Positions 1-9,900 of a DNA stretch of 21,139 nucleotides are shown here, one piece after another. Below the pieces are notes generated by a model. It saw only the letters and a list, made by a program, of their open reading frames with translations, searched no databases and was not told the origin of the DNA. The position numbers and the translations under genes are program-made. The stretch is from Stramenopiles sp. TOSAG23-2 (lineage: Eukaryota > Sar). Where the stretch lies: positions 1-21,139 of the forward strand of contig LT649542.1 of the NCBI GenBank assembly GCA_900128395.1, written 5' to 3'. The number at the start of each line of letters is the position of its first letter. The first letter of the stretch is position 1.

Positions 1-396
1 AATTGATAGGAAAAATGGTATACTAGTGGAGCCTAAGTTTAAAAAGGTATTTTCAATGTTTTTCCTTTGTTTTCATGTAATGAAATGAAAAATCCATCAT
101 CAAATATATGAAATATAAGAATTTAGGTCATAAATGCTCATTTTAATGAAATTTGATGGAAAATTTCCCTGTTGCTATTGTTGTGATGGCTGGCCCGGCT
201 GGGCCGGGCATGGTGGCTGGCCAGCTGAAACTTCGTACATGTACTAAATTAGTGATGATACACATTTTATCATATCGCACCGCATCAAATATCAATCACA
301 ATCATATTTTCATTTTTGTTAACACACTTTTAATTTTAATTCAATAATAATAATAATAATATCATTTCTTGTTTGACCCCTGGTTTGACTTTTGAC
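1..396. other. Intergenic region upstream of the LtrA-like gene
   Basis: No gene is supported here. The stretch is AT-rich apart from an abrupt GC-rich island at about 187-227 (annotated separately). An (AAT)6 microsatellite lies at 343-360, immediately before the start of the LtrA-like gene. It presumably holds that gene's promoter and 5' leader, but I see no defined promoter element. The short frame at 153-347 runs through the GC island and low-complexity AT DNA and resembles no protein. Confidence 0.6.
193..225. repeat. GC-rich double palindrome (CCGGC and CTGGCCAG type)
   Basis: Two palindromes sit side by side in otherwise AT-rich DNA. At 193-209 a 7-bp perfect stem (GCCCGGC / GCCGGGC) encloses a 3-nt TGG loop. 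At 216-225 GCTGGCCAGC is a perfect 10-bp palindrome. The same CTGG/CCAG flavour recurs in the spacers near 3.6 kb and 18.6 kb, so this appears to be one member of a dispersed family of short intergenic elements. Function unknown. Confidence 0.7.
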
Positions 397-2184
397 ATGG
401 AATTGTCAGATAATAATAGCAAATCAACCCCATTATTACCAGCTATGAGTAACGAAGATCATGTCATTGTATACGACGATATTGATAATAGTGAACATGA
501 CGAGGTCTTATCTCAACTAACTTCGTCAATGGATAGATGGTCGGGATTAAGAAGAAAACGACAGCGAGGAATGACTGGTTTAGGAGATAGTGATGATGAA
601 GATGATAATAGTGTGATGATAAAAAGAAAATCTATGTCTTTAAAAACTTATGGAGGGAGGATATTATCAGAATCAAAACGTAAGTTGTTGAAAAGGCATA
701 AATATTGTAAGATAAAATGCTTAAATTTTATTCGTGTCCCTACTCTTAGGCAACAATGGATTGAAGTCCCAGGTGAAATATATTTAAATTCAAGTATACA
801 TGATGAAAGACGACCTCGTTGGATGGATTTATTATTTGATTTAGTCTTGGTAGGATTTCAAATTCATATTTGGAAATTATTTGTTCAAATGCTCCCTGAT
901 GCAGAAGTATATGATACGTTTGGATTCCTTATTTCTGGGTATGGGATAGTAGCCTTGCTTTGGCAAACCGTTCAGAAGTATCGAAATAGATATCATTCCT
1001 CTGGTTTGCAAGATACTTTTATTTTGATATTTATGATTACCTTAGCCGTTATTGCCATACGGGACTTACATCATTGTACGATATTTGTAACGTGTTCTGC
1101 TATTGATATTTTGATAGATCATCAATGTCACGAGATTTCGCTGGGTATTAGTTTGTTGTACATTTTCTATGGTTTGTTGAATTTATGGGTAGCGTCATTT
1201 AACAAAAAATTCCGTTTAAATAATATTTACGAAGCAATTTGGTTCTTTATATCTTCAATGTCATGGTTGGTAGTAGTAATTATTCCTGTAAGTAGGAAAA
1301 TTTTTAGGATGAATTATGTCTTATCGACATTATTACTTTTAATATGCCGGCCAGCTTTAGTATCAATTGTTAAAAAATTAAAAGATGATTTTCAGCCTCA
1401 AAATGTTTCATATTTACGAGAAAGATTGGGTTTACTTGTTATTGTTAACCTAGCTATTGTAATAGAGCAATCCTTTGAAACAGAATGTATACATAGCAAT
1501 TTTCATCTATGTGATCATGCAATGAACGGTTCGACTGCAATACATACTCCTCGCCGTTTGCAAGCTGTCGCGCCTGAAGAAGTAGATGAAAATAGCTTAA
1601 GTAAAGTATTCTTAGGATTTACGACATTATTTTTAGCATTTTTCATGAAAGTATTGTATTTCAATGTTTATGATTATTCTGAAATGGAAGAACACGTCAG
1701 TAAATACACATATCAACCAATTAACGGCATACGTTTAATTTTAGTATACTTCCTATCAATTGGTTTTAGTTTATTGTCCGCAGATGAAAAAATAACGTTG
1801 TGTCAATTATCTGATATGGAAGATATACATGGGAATCCGACACTTACATACACTTGTGCAATTGTTATTCTTACAATTACCTTCACAATCCATCATTATA
1901 CAAACACGAAAAGGGCTAAGAAGAAATGGCATAGTAGAAAATTTTGGACTTTTATTTGTCTGCGATTTTTTATAGTATTTGCTTGCATTATATTTGATCT
2001 GATTTTTCCTAGAGATGCCAATTCTTATCATATATTTGTTTTTATGATAGCGTTTTTGGTGTCCTTATCTGTGGAGCAATATATCTTAAAATTGCCAATG
2101 CGTTACGGCGCTAAACGTGATAAGGAGCTCCGTTCAAAATTAAACCATTTGGCAGAAAAGGCTGGAAAAAGCAACCACGTGTAA
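397..2184 (+). CDS. LtrA-family (low temperature requirement A) multipass membrane protein
   Basis: Predicted 595-residue integral membrane protein. The first in-frame ATG is at 397; an earlier TTG at 373 could extend the frame by eight codons but is an unlikely eukaryotic start. Residues 1-120 are hydrophilic, with an acidic run (SDDEDDNS) followed by basic clusters, probably cytosolic. About twelve hydrophobic segments follow. The first carries DLLFDLVLV (near residues 144-152), matching the ELFFDLVFV signature of bacterial and fungal LtrA proteins. A later ERLGLLVIV segment matches the family's ERFGLFTII region, but the GE that usually follows in LtrA proteins reads AI here. The family's function is not established; a Listeria mutant in ltrA grew poorly in the cold, hence the name. 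The long N-terminal extension is unlike the compact bacterial proteins. It ends in TAA, with an AATAAA at 2260-2265. I am fairly sure of the family; the function is unknown. Confidence 0.8.
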   Translation: MELSDNNSKSTPLLPAMSNEDHVIVYDDIDNSEHDEVLSQLTSSMDRWSGLRRKRQRGMTGLGDSDDEDDNSVMIKRKSMSLKTYGGRILSESKRKLLKRHKYCKIKCLNFIRVPTLRQQWIEVPGEIYLNSSIHDERRPRWMDLLFDLVLVGFQIHIWKLFVQMLPDAEVYDTFGFLISGYGIVALLWQTVQKYRNRYHSSGLQDTFILIFMITLAVIAIRDLHHCTIFVTCSAIDILIDHQCHEISLGISLLYIFYGLLNLWVASFNKKFRLNNIYEAIWFFISSMSWLVVVIIPVSRKIFRMNYVLSTLLLLICRPALVSIVKKLKDDFQPQNVSYLRERLGLLVIVNLAIVIEQSFETECIHSNFHLCDHAMNGSTAIHTPRRLQAVAPEEVDENSLSKVFLGFTTLFLAFFMKVLYFNVYDYSEMEEHVSKYTYQPINGIRLILVYFLSIGFSLLSADEKITLCQLSDMEDIHGNPTLTYTCAIVILTITFTIHHYTNTKRAKKKWHSRKFWTFICLRFFIVFACIIFDLIFPRDANSYHIFVFMIAFLVSLSVEQYILKLPMRYGAKRDKELRSKLNHLAEKAGKSNHV

Positions 2185-2416
2185 AAAAGCATTTTGATAA
2201 CACTAGATATTTTTTTTAAAAATTCTTTTGAGAGTAATAGGAAATTGTCACTGGGTAGAAATAAAAAATTAAAATACGCGTACTTTATTTTGTTATTATT
2301 ATGTATTTATTGGTGTTTGTTATTAATTTGCGCTCTTTTTTCAATTTTCTCCGCCGGTAATGTACTTCTTTTTTTTGTTTCCCCCTTTCTTTTATGTTTT
2401 TTTTATTTAATTTTTT

Positions 2417-3028
2417 TCATCGGATTGGTGATATATGTGGCATCGGACATAAAGAAATATCATATTCATTAGGTCCTGGTGATTCTTTTGCGTTGTGAAT
2501 AGTCCACTCTAAGTCACTCTTTGGATTGGAAGTACTAAAACGGCCACCTTTGAGACGATCCCCTAAATCTTGATCCGGCTTATATTGATTAGGGCCTGGT
2601 GTTTCAGCAGAACGTAACATTATTAAATCTACTGCTGATTTTGGATTTGCATCACTTATTTTTACGCCCCTATTTCCACTTCCGAAAGATGGCACAACAT
2701 ATTCATTCGGCCCTGGAGTCTCTGCAGCTCTTAACATTTTAATTTCAATGTCGCTCTTCGGTCTGGCATTCGAGAAACGACCACCGCCAGGCTTGCTCCA
2801 TTTCCCGGTGGCACTGCATGGCTGAATAAAGTTCTTTGGTCTATTTTTTTTTTTACGAGGCTGGGATAATCGATTTATAATAGCATTGTTAATTGGGGCT
2901 AGTTTAGTTTTGTTGGATGGTAATGGGGAATTATTTTCAATTTTCGAGATTGACGACGATTTTTTCCGATGGCCATTGTTTGTATTTATAGGTGACAATT
3001 TAATGCCTTTGGTTTTTCGATTAGACAT
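2417..3028 (-). CDS. SHIPPO/STPGR-repeat protein (ODF3-like, probable axonemal microtubule protein)
   Basis: Predicted 203-residue protein, complete from ATG (3028) to TGA (2417). Residues 1-80 are basic and low in complexity. Three repeats follow at about 82-110, 121-149 and 161-189. Each has the pattern G-G/V-R/K-F/I-S...PKSxxE/D...AxExPGPN[EQ]Y, with PGPN[EQ]Y ending at residues 110, 149 and 189, a period of 39-40 residues. PGPxxY repeats define the SHIPPO/STPGR family (ODF3 and relatives), known from sperm tails and flagella, where several members lie on or inside microtubules. The protein has no signal peptide or membrane segment. It is transcribed away from the dynein gene, head-to-head across an 868-bp spacer, so shared ciliary regulation is plausible. 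It converges with the LtrA-like gene, with 232 bp between the stops. No intron is needed. The family call is strong; the exact ortholog is unknown. Confidence 0.88.
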   Translation of the reverse strand: MSNRKTKGIKLSPINTNNGHRKKSSSISKIENNSPLPSNKTKLAPINNAIINRLSQPRKKKNRPKNFIQPCSATGKWSKPGGGRFSNARPKSDIEIKMLRAAETPGPNEYVVPSFGSGNRGVKISDANPKSAVDLIMLRSAETPGPNQYKPDQDLGDRLKGGRFSTSNPKSDLEWTIHNAKESPGPNEYDISLCPMPHISPIR

Positions 3029-3139
3029 TTAAATTACTTTGCATTATATATATACATACAGGAATTTATCAATAAAAATGTAAACAGAAAGTGTAATATA
3101 TATAGATACATTTATATATGCATGTATAAAATATAATAG

Positions 3140-3140
<1 letters not shown>

Positions 3141-3164
<24 letters not shown>
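3141..3164. repeat. (AT)12 dinucleotide microsatellite
   Basis: Uninterrupted AT dinucleotides of 24 nt, continuing on both sides into imperfect AT-rich sequence. It lies about 110 bp upstream of the SHIPPO-repeat gene's ATG. Confidence 0.9.
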
Positions 3165-3171
<7 letters not shown>

Positions 3172-3198
3172 TAATACTACTATTAATACAATAATAAT

Positions 3199-3466
3199 AA
3201 TAGCTGAAGAAGCTATGCAACCTATATGAGGTCGTAATACCAGAATAGCTCCTAACCTGGAATACACAGTAACAGTGTTATGGAGAATTAAAACTCTTCC
3301 AGCTACTATACGAGGCGTAGAGATATTAGCTACAAGGCAGGTACTGTTACTGTATCTAGACTCTTTTCTATGTAGCTTATAGCCTGATGATGCTGGATAG
3401 CCTGGATAGCTGGACGATAGCTAAGCTACGAGATGCTAAGATAGCTCTAGCTATTAATAGCTTCTG
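3199..3466. repeat. AGCT/GATAGCT-rich block with internal inverted repeats, possible mobile-element remnant
   Basis: Base and word usage shift from AT-rich to many AGCT and GATAGCT words. ACAGTAACAGT (3266-3276) and ACTGTTACTGT (3343-3353) form a perfect 11-bp inverted repeat. AGAAGCTAT near the left edge is matched by ATAGCTTCT near the right edge, which looks like weak terminal inverted repeats about 250 bp apart. No coding capacity is apparent. A decayed non-autonomous transposon is possible but unproven. Confidence 0.4.
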
Positions 3467-3540
3467 AAGTAGTGAGTAGGGTTGCCCTATTAATATGTAA
3501 AAAAGCAAAAAGAAGAAACGCTATATACTACCACCAGTAT

Positions 3541-3690
3541 ACCACGTGGTGGTACAACATTACAACCAGCTTTTCCAGTTCTGGAATGCCAGAATGTGGT
3601 GCTGGATGCCAGCCTGGCCAGCCCAGTTGCCCTGGAAGATGCTGGAATGCCAGAAGGAATGCCAGAATGCCAGGAATGCCAGGAATGCAG
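3541..3690. repeat. CCAG/CTGG repeat cluster with GGAATGCCAG units
   Basis: A GC-rich island in AT-rich spacer. It opens with the palindrome ACCACGTGGT (3541-3550), continues with CCAG/CTGG inverted pairs such as CCAGTTCTGG, and ends in imperfect tandem units of GGAATGCCAG(A) at about 3645-3690. The same words occur in the spacers at 0.2 kb and 18.6 kb. It could fold into hairpins on either strand. Its short open frames are glycine-, proline- and cysteine-rich because of the repeats and are not credible genes. Confidence 0.7.
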
Positions 3691-3880
3691 CAGTTATTTT
3701 TTCTTTTTTTCATCAACAACGCGACACCAACACACAACATGATATCAATAATAATAAAAGAATAAGAATAATAGTCATCTATTTAAATTATACATATAGT
3801 TCTAGTTATATATTGAAAATGATGCTAATAGTAGTAATTTTATTAAACGACATACCATACCGATAAATACCTCGATATAG

Positions 3881-3970
3881 ATGCCGCTGTTGCAAGATGC
3901 AGCAAGACACAAAAGTTCCCCCGGATACATCTTCTCGTATCATCAAAGGCTATATATCATCGTTGAATAA
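3881..3970 (+). promoter_or_regulatory. Upstream ORF overlapping the dynein start, out of frame
   Basis: An ATG at 3881 lies 16 nt upstream of the dynein ATG (3897) in a different frame. It opens a 29-codon frame that ends at TAA (3968-3970), inside the dynein coding region. If the transcript starts upstream of 3881, ribosomes would have to scan past this ATG (leaky scanning), so it may lower dynein translation. The dynein frame has a stop at 3864-3866, so 3897 is its first in-frame ATG. The transcript start is not known. Confidence 0.4.
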
Positions 3971-6900
3971 TGAAGAGGAAGAGCGGGAACAAGCAGAAAG
4001 GTCAATTGCTATGTTAGAAAATGCTATTAAGCAAGTATCAAGCATATCAAATCCTCTAAACCCTAGTTTCGCTGTGCCTGCGAAGCCAGAAACAGCAAGA
4101 GACAGATCAAGGAAGCGCAGAGGCGAATCGTTGCGAGAGAAAAATTCACGACTGTTAAAACCAAAGGCACCAGCTAAAATTCCACTTTTTTCAAGACTAC
4201 ATACTGTAAATAAAATTAATGATAAAAACTTTCTTTTGAATGAGAAAGAACGAAAACAAGTATTAGCTAGAAAAGCTGAAATTGTTAAAGCTAGATTCAC
4301 CTCGAAAGGAAGTTTTAACGTAAGGCCAACACAAGTTGCTCCTCCCATTCCTGTCTATGTCCCTCCGAAAAATGCAAAAAAATCTGTTCGTATGGCAGAG
4401 TTAAGATATACAAAAAAAAGAAGAAAACGACCAAAACCATCACCAATGGGGGCTCCTATTAAGCATTCAATTATTATAACACCAACAATTTCGGAAAGAA
4501 TTGGTATGTATTATGGCTCTACTATGTTATCCCCGAGAACTTTAAGCGCATTGGCAAAAATAAATGGTGAAAAAGCCAAAGAGAAAAAATTTCGATGTTT
4601 ACTAAAGCCGTTTCCAAATGTCGTTAAACAGGATGTTGGACGTTTAAGTGTAACAAAACATCGAAATATTTTATGTTCTGTTTATGAATTGGAAGATGTT
4701 CTATGGAACGATTATGAATTACATTATTCACGTTCAATTGGTGATAAAGTAATACATTTACCGAGTGGTAAACTATGTGTAATAAAGCATTTGAAACCAC
4801 GTCATCGCCGGTACATATTAGAACATGTTCAAGATAATAAACCCAATATTAAAGCAGATATAGCTAATGCCAATATTGTACAATTTTCTGCAAAGCGAAC
4901 GGAAACTTTACCAATTTCAGATGACAATCGAACTATGTTTCTTGCAATCTGTAAAAATATAAAAGAACAGCAAGATTTTCATCTAAAGCGAGCACTTTTG
5001 ATGCAGTATGATGAATGGGTGCATCAACATTTAAAGAAAATTAACCAATTGCCATCGTATCCATTCGTAAAGTTTGAAAAAAATAAAGAAGTAGAGTCTA
5101 TAGGATTAAATGCTATTCGTCAGAGTCATCCCTTGTATTTAAATGCAAAACATCATATTTTACAAGACAAGGCTTCATATAGTGGCCTTACAAACATAAT
5201 AAACAACAATGTTACTGACAGCATGGACAATATGACATTCAATGAAACAAGGAATAAAATAAAAATTCAACACATTTTTTCAGTACATCATGCAAGCGAG
5301 TTAATTTTATCCATTTTCGATTCTTTTCCACCAGATCATTTATTTAAAAGTAGGAACATGTCAGAATTACCATGTAATGCGCGCCGTTATCGTTCTCAAG
5401 AAACAGCCAGAAGAAATCTAATTATAGCAAAACTGGACAATAAATGGAGAAGAAATATTATAAAACAAATATGCAGTATACACGATTTATTAGGTTTTGA
5501 TTTAAAACGTTTCAGTTCAGAGGAAGAATATAATAAAAGTTTTACAAAACGATTAATTAGAAGGGTTGAACTACAGATGGTGCAAGTATTACGATTTCAT
5601 TTTGAACAATGGGCTGCAGATTTTGTCAGCCACATGTATCTCTTTCATAAATTACGACACCCATATTTTAAAGTCCAGGTAAATGTTGGTTATAAAAAAA
5701 ATAACGTGACTGAGAAGACGCAGTTTAGTGGTGCAAGCTTAAATCCATTTATAGTTCCAACATTGACGGATCTCGAATGGCCCTTTGTACAAATCGCAGC
5801 TCTAGCGGATGATATTAGAAGTCGAATAACACCTTTACGTGGAAGCATCTGCCCCTTACTGCCTTATGAAGGGCGACCCTTGTATGATCCATTGAGTGTA
5901 TATAGCCATGTTCCGATGTTGCATAAAAAATTATGTCTTCTTTTTGATAAGACAAAAATTGCTGTGGAAAATGTTTTAGTAAAATATACTTATGATTTTG
6001 AAACAATGGATAATTCATATCACGCGTATGACTTATTGGAAAATAGGATAAAGTTTACAACTGTCAATAGTTATACTGATCAAACTTTGTTCATTAATAC
6101 CGCCGGCGCTAAAACATTTCTTCATGTTCAAATAAAAGCGAAGCGAGAGAATCATTTAGAAAAAGATAATTTAAAAGTAGAAAAGTTAATGAAAAGTGCT
6201 TTGATAGAGTTAAAGGACGCGCTAGAATTAATTGCGAGGGTACCTAGTACGCCAGAGGAATGGGCAGAACAAATGGCCTTTAGGCGAAATAGGCATCAAT
6301 TTGCTAGAAGAATTAATGTAAATGTTATTCAAGTCGTTCTTCAGAAAATTAGTCAGCTAGAATTGTTTTTCCTAAGATTTCCTCGTGATGTATACAAAGT
6401 GCTTTATTCCATACAAGAACACAATGTACAAGTATTTAATGGTGCAAGAGACATGGAACAAATGTTAGCAAAAACTGGCAAAAAATTAAGCTCAGAATTT
6501 CGTAAGCAACAAGGAGCTTACAGGAAGAAGATAGAGATTTTAACTGAAAATTTACTTGCATATGAAGAAAATACAAATATGGAGTTAGCATTAGACTTTG
6601 TTGATGATCTGGAGCAACTGGGGGATAAAATTACTGTGATGTTGAAACAGCGCGAAACAATGATTTTTCACCAAAAACAGTTGGAAATTGAAATTAAAGC
6701 CAAAGACAAATTTTTGCAACTTGATCATCTCTGTAATGAACATAAAATTTTTTCGACACTATGGAAAGTGGGTGGTGAATGGTCCACATTTAGTGAAAAT
6801 TGGATACATGGCGAATTTAACAGAGTAAATGTCATTGAAGTAAAAGAAAAATTGGAAGAATGGACACCGCTAATTGTGTGGCTCCTTGCAGAACCATTGA

Positions 6901-9900
6901 AAGAGAGAAAAACACCACGCTCCGTTGCAAATAGATTGCGTCTCTTGCTTCATGGTTTCAAAAAGCATGTTCCAAATCTTGAGCGATTGAGACATCCCGG
7001 AATGCGACATCGGCACTGGCAGAAAATCGGTTTACGCCCTGAAACGTTCCAGGAAATACTAGATGCTAAGATAGAAACATCACTTATTATCAAAGTAAAT
7101 CATGTTGCGGATGAGGAATATAAATTAGAGATGGAAGTGGATAAAATGCAAAAAGACTACAAAAAAGATCCTATTTTCAAATTCGATTCGATGCAAAATA
7201 TATTAGACATGATACAAGTAACTTCATTAAGGGTCAAGGTTATTTTACAGTCGCCATATTCCGAACCCCATGAATTGGAATTTTACGAATGGCTTCATGA
7301 ATTAGAAGAAACAAAACATTTTTCTTCTATATGGAAAAGTATACACGATCAATGGAATCGATTAAAATTTTTACAAACAGATAAATCATTTGAAACACTT
7401 TGTACAAAAGCGCATGCTCATTTATTGAAGCTAAGCCAAACATTATCGCTTCAATTGGAGCATATAAGCAATAAATCAATGGTAAAAGTTGCAACCGATG
7501 ATAACATAAATAATGCATCTGCTATGATCAAGATATTAAACCGTGTTGGTTTACAAACAGATTTGTACATAAAGGAGAAACGCATGGCATACCCGCGGCT
7601 GTATTTATTGTCGCAAGAAGATACGCTTGCTGCATTAAGAAACGAAACCGACGTTATGATAAAATTGTTTGGAAATGGCACATTAAAATATTGCAATGAG
7701 AATGAAATGATCAGCATCCATGGGCAGTCTATTTTGTTGGAAAAGTGTATTGAAGAACGGAAGATTGAGGAAAATCAACTGTTAGAACAAGCAAAGGCAA
7801 AATTAAAAGCGATGGAAAAAGCTAAAAAGATACAAGAAAAAAGCGGGAAGTCTCCGCCTATCGTTGAATATGAGCCAGAAACGATTCCAATACTAAAGAT
7901 CATTGAATTAAGAATGAAATATTCATATCAGCGTGATTTGCGATACATGATAAAACATATTGAAAGAGATGAGTACAAAAATATCAATATTAAAACTGCA
8001 AACATTTACATGATTCAACAAGCTCTTCATATATGTTGGACGTCGAGTATGGAAAATATTATGTCATTAAAAGACGGCAGTCGTATCTTGGACAAATTGA
8101 AACATCATTTAAAGCACATAAGCGATCAAATTGATGTCCTAATCCCATCATATAAGTCGGCGACAAATTCTACTCATGCTACATCAAACTTGTTGTTACT
8201 TCTCATAGAAGTCAGAGATAAAATAGATCATGTTATTAAGAAGCATATTAGAACTATCGATTCCTTTGGATGGTATAGTTTAGTACGCACATATTTATCT
8301 TCTTCAGATAAATCTGCGGCAATAACAAAGGTTGGTTCTAGTGAAATTAAGCATGAAAACGAATTCATTGGAGGATACTCAAGAGCAATAATAACTCCTT
8401 TAACATATCGTTGTATACAAGCTATGTACATGTCATCCGTCGGTATGTTACATGGCGCTATATTACAGGGTGCAAACCAATTAGGAAATTATCGTGATGG
8501 AATTGTGTTTGATATGGCAGCATATTTAGGAAAAATTTATGTACCGTTATATTGTACGCCTCTTATGGATAGCAATGAAATCATTCGTATAATGAAAGGA
8601 ATAGTATCTCTAGGTGCGTGGGCATTGTTTAAATCACCAAGAAAGTTCTCTGTCAATGTCACGCAGACAATTGCTACAATTGTATCACATGTTCAAATTG
8701 CATATCAAGAAAGCGTAGAAAACATATATGTTGGAAAGCAAGAAGTTCAATTTTGTAAGCCTACCTTTTTCTTTGTTACTCGAGGGAGTGGCAAGTCTAC
8801 TTTACCTATGACTCAAGGATATACACCAATACAATTTTCACGCCCTAATTTTGGACTAGTGAGTGAACTTTTGTTGGTAACATATGGTTTTAAAGATGCT
8901 AGAATTTTATCATTGAAACTAGTAGCATGTCTTGTTGCGTATGGTTTGGAGCCTCAGGTTCAGAAAGTGGTGGAGCGTTCTGCAACGCTTTTAAATGATG
9001 CATTAAAATCAGGTAGCAAAAACTCGATCGGCGATTCAAAAGAAATAGATGAAGGGGCAATTATCTCAGCAGCATTAAAAAGTTTCGTTCCTTCTTCCTC
9101 TGCATTTGTTATTGATTATTTTGGCGGCTCCATGGTTATTGATAAAGTACAATCGACTCAGAAAAAAGTAAATTTCACTGAAGAAATAAATCGTGTAGCA
9201 ACATTATTGAATAGCACGGTAGGATATGAACGTAGTATGCTAGTCTCTGGTCAAATCCATTCCGGAAAAACATTAGCAATAAAAAAAACAATAGGCGAAA
9301 ATGGGCGTGTCTTACCCGTGTATATTGATTCGTATATAAGCATTGAAGATTTATGGGGCGGCATGGTTACATCAAGTCGCTCCACTAAGAAGAAACAAGA
9401 ATTTGTATGGTCAAATGGAATAATTGCAAAGGTCATGAAACAATTATCCGAGATCAATGACCATGAAGAAGCGGGAAAAGAGGATAATAGTAGTAAAAAA
9501 AGTTGGATTGTGTTTGATGGTGTTCTTACGCCTGATTTTACAGATGCGGTTGAGACATTACTACGCCAGAAGCCTAGGATGTTTCCAAGTCCAGTTAATG
9601 ATAACTTTTACTTATCCAAAACTACGGAGATTGTTTTCGAAACGGTGACTATAGAAAGTTGTTCCCCGTCGTTTGTAACAAATTGCACATCAATTAATAT
9701 CCGCGATACCACAATATATTGGCCTGCAATTTTCACTTTAATCAAATTTAAGCGCACTGATAATGTTTTAAAAACATATTTGGATAAATGTAAGTTATTC
9801 TTTTTTAATGAGCAGCATGAAGCAAGTGCGCATTATGTTATATTAAGAACAGTGACAACCATGAAAAACATTATGAATAGTTTGCAAAACGTCATATTAT

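Larger units (their letters stand above)
3029..3896. other. Divergent, repeat-rich spacer between SHIPPO and dynein genes
   Basis: This 868-bp head-to-head spacer should contain both promoters. It holds, in order: a perfect (AT)12 tract at 3141-3164; a block at about 3199-3466 dense in AGCT and GATAGCT words; an E-box-like palindrome ACCACGTGGT at 3541-3550; and a CCAG/CTGG/GGAATGCCAG repeat cluster to 3690. A final AT-rich part leads to the dynein start. Open frames at 3472-3866 in two frames and on the minus strand run through the GGAATGCCAG repeats and are judged non-coding. I see no certain TATA box or initiator. Confidence 0.6.

Noticed and set aside
2194-2472. A 92-codon frame coding for a hydrophobic peptide.
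   Set aside because: It starts with TTG, lies in the T-rich 3' region of the LtrA-like gene and overlaps the end of the SHIPPO gene. Its hydrophobicity follows from poly-T composition.
3481-3632. GTTGCC words as possible RFX X-box sites upstream of ciliary genes.
   Set aside because: Two half-site-like words are present, but neither has the second half (RGYAAC) at the required spacing. RFX regulation is also not universal in protists.
3472-3866. Three overlapping open frames on both strands.
   Set aside because: They exist because the GGAATGCCAG and CCAG/CTGG repeats lack stops. Their products are repeat translations with no family resemblance.
8784-8801. GSGKST (residues 1630-1635) looks like a Walker A motif in the dynein.
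   Set aside because: It lies at the sensor I position of AAA1 (normally MNPGYAGR before LPD), downstream of Walker B. The residue four before the second glycine is V, not the G that GxxxxGK[ST] requires. It is a degenerate GYAGR-type segment, not a P-loop.
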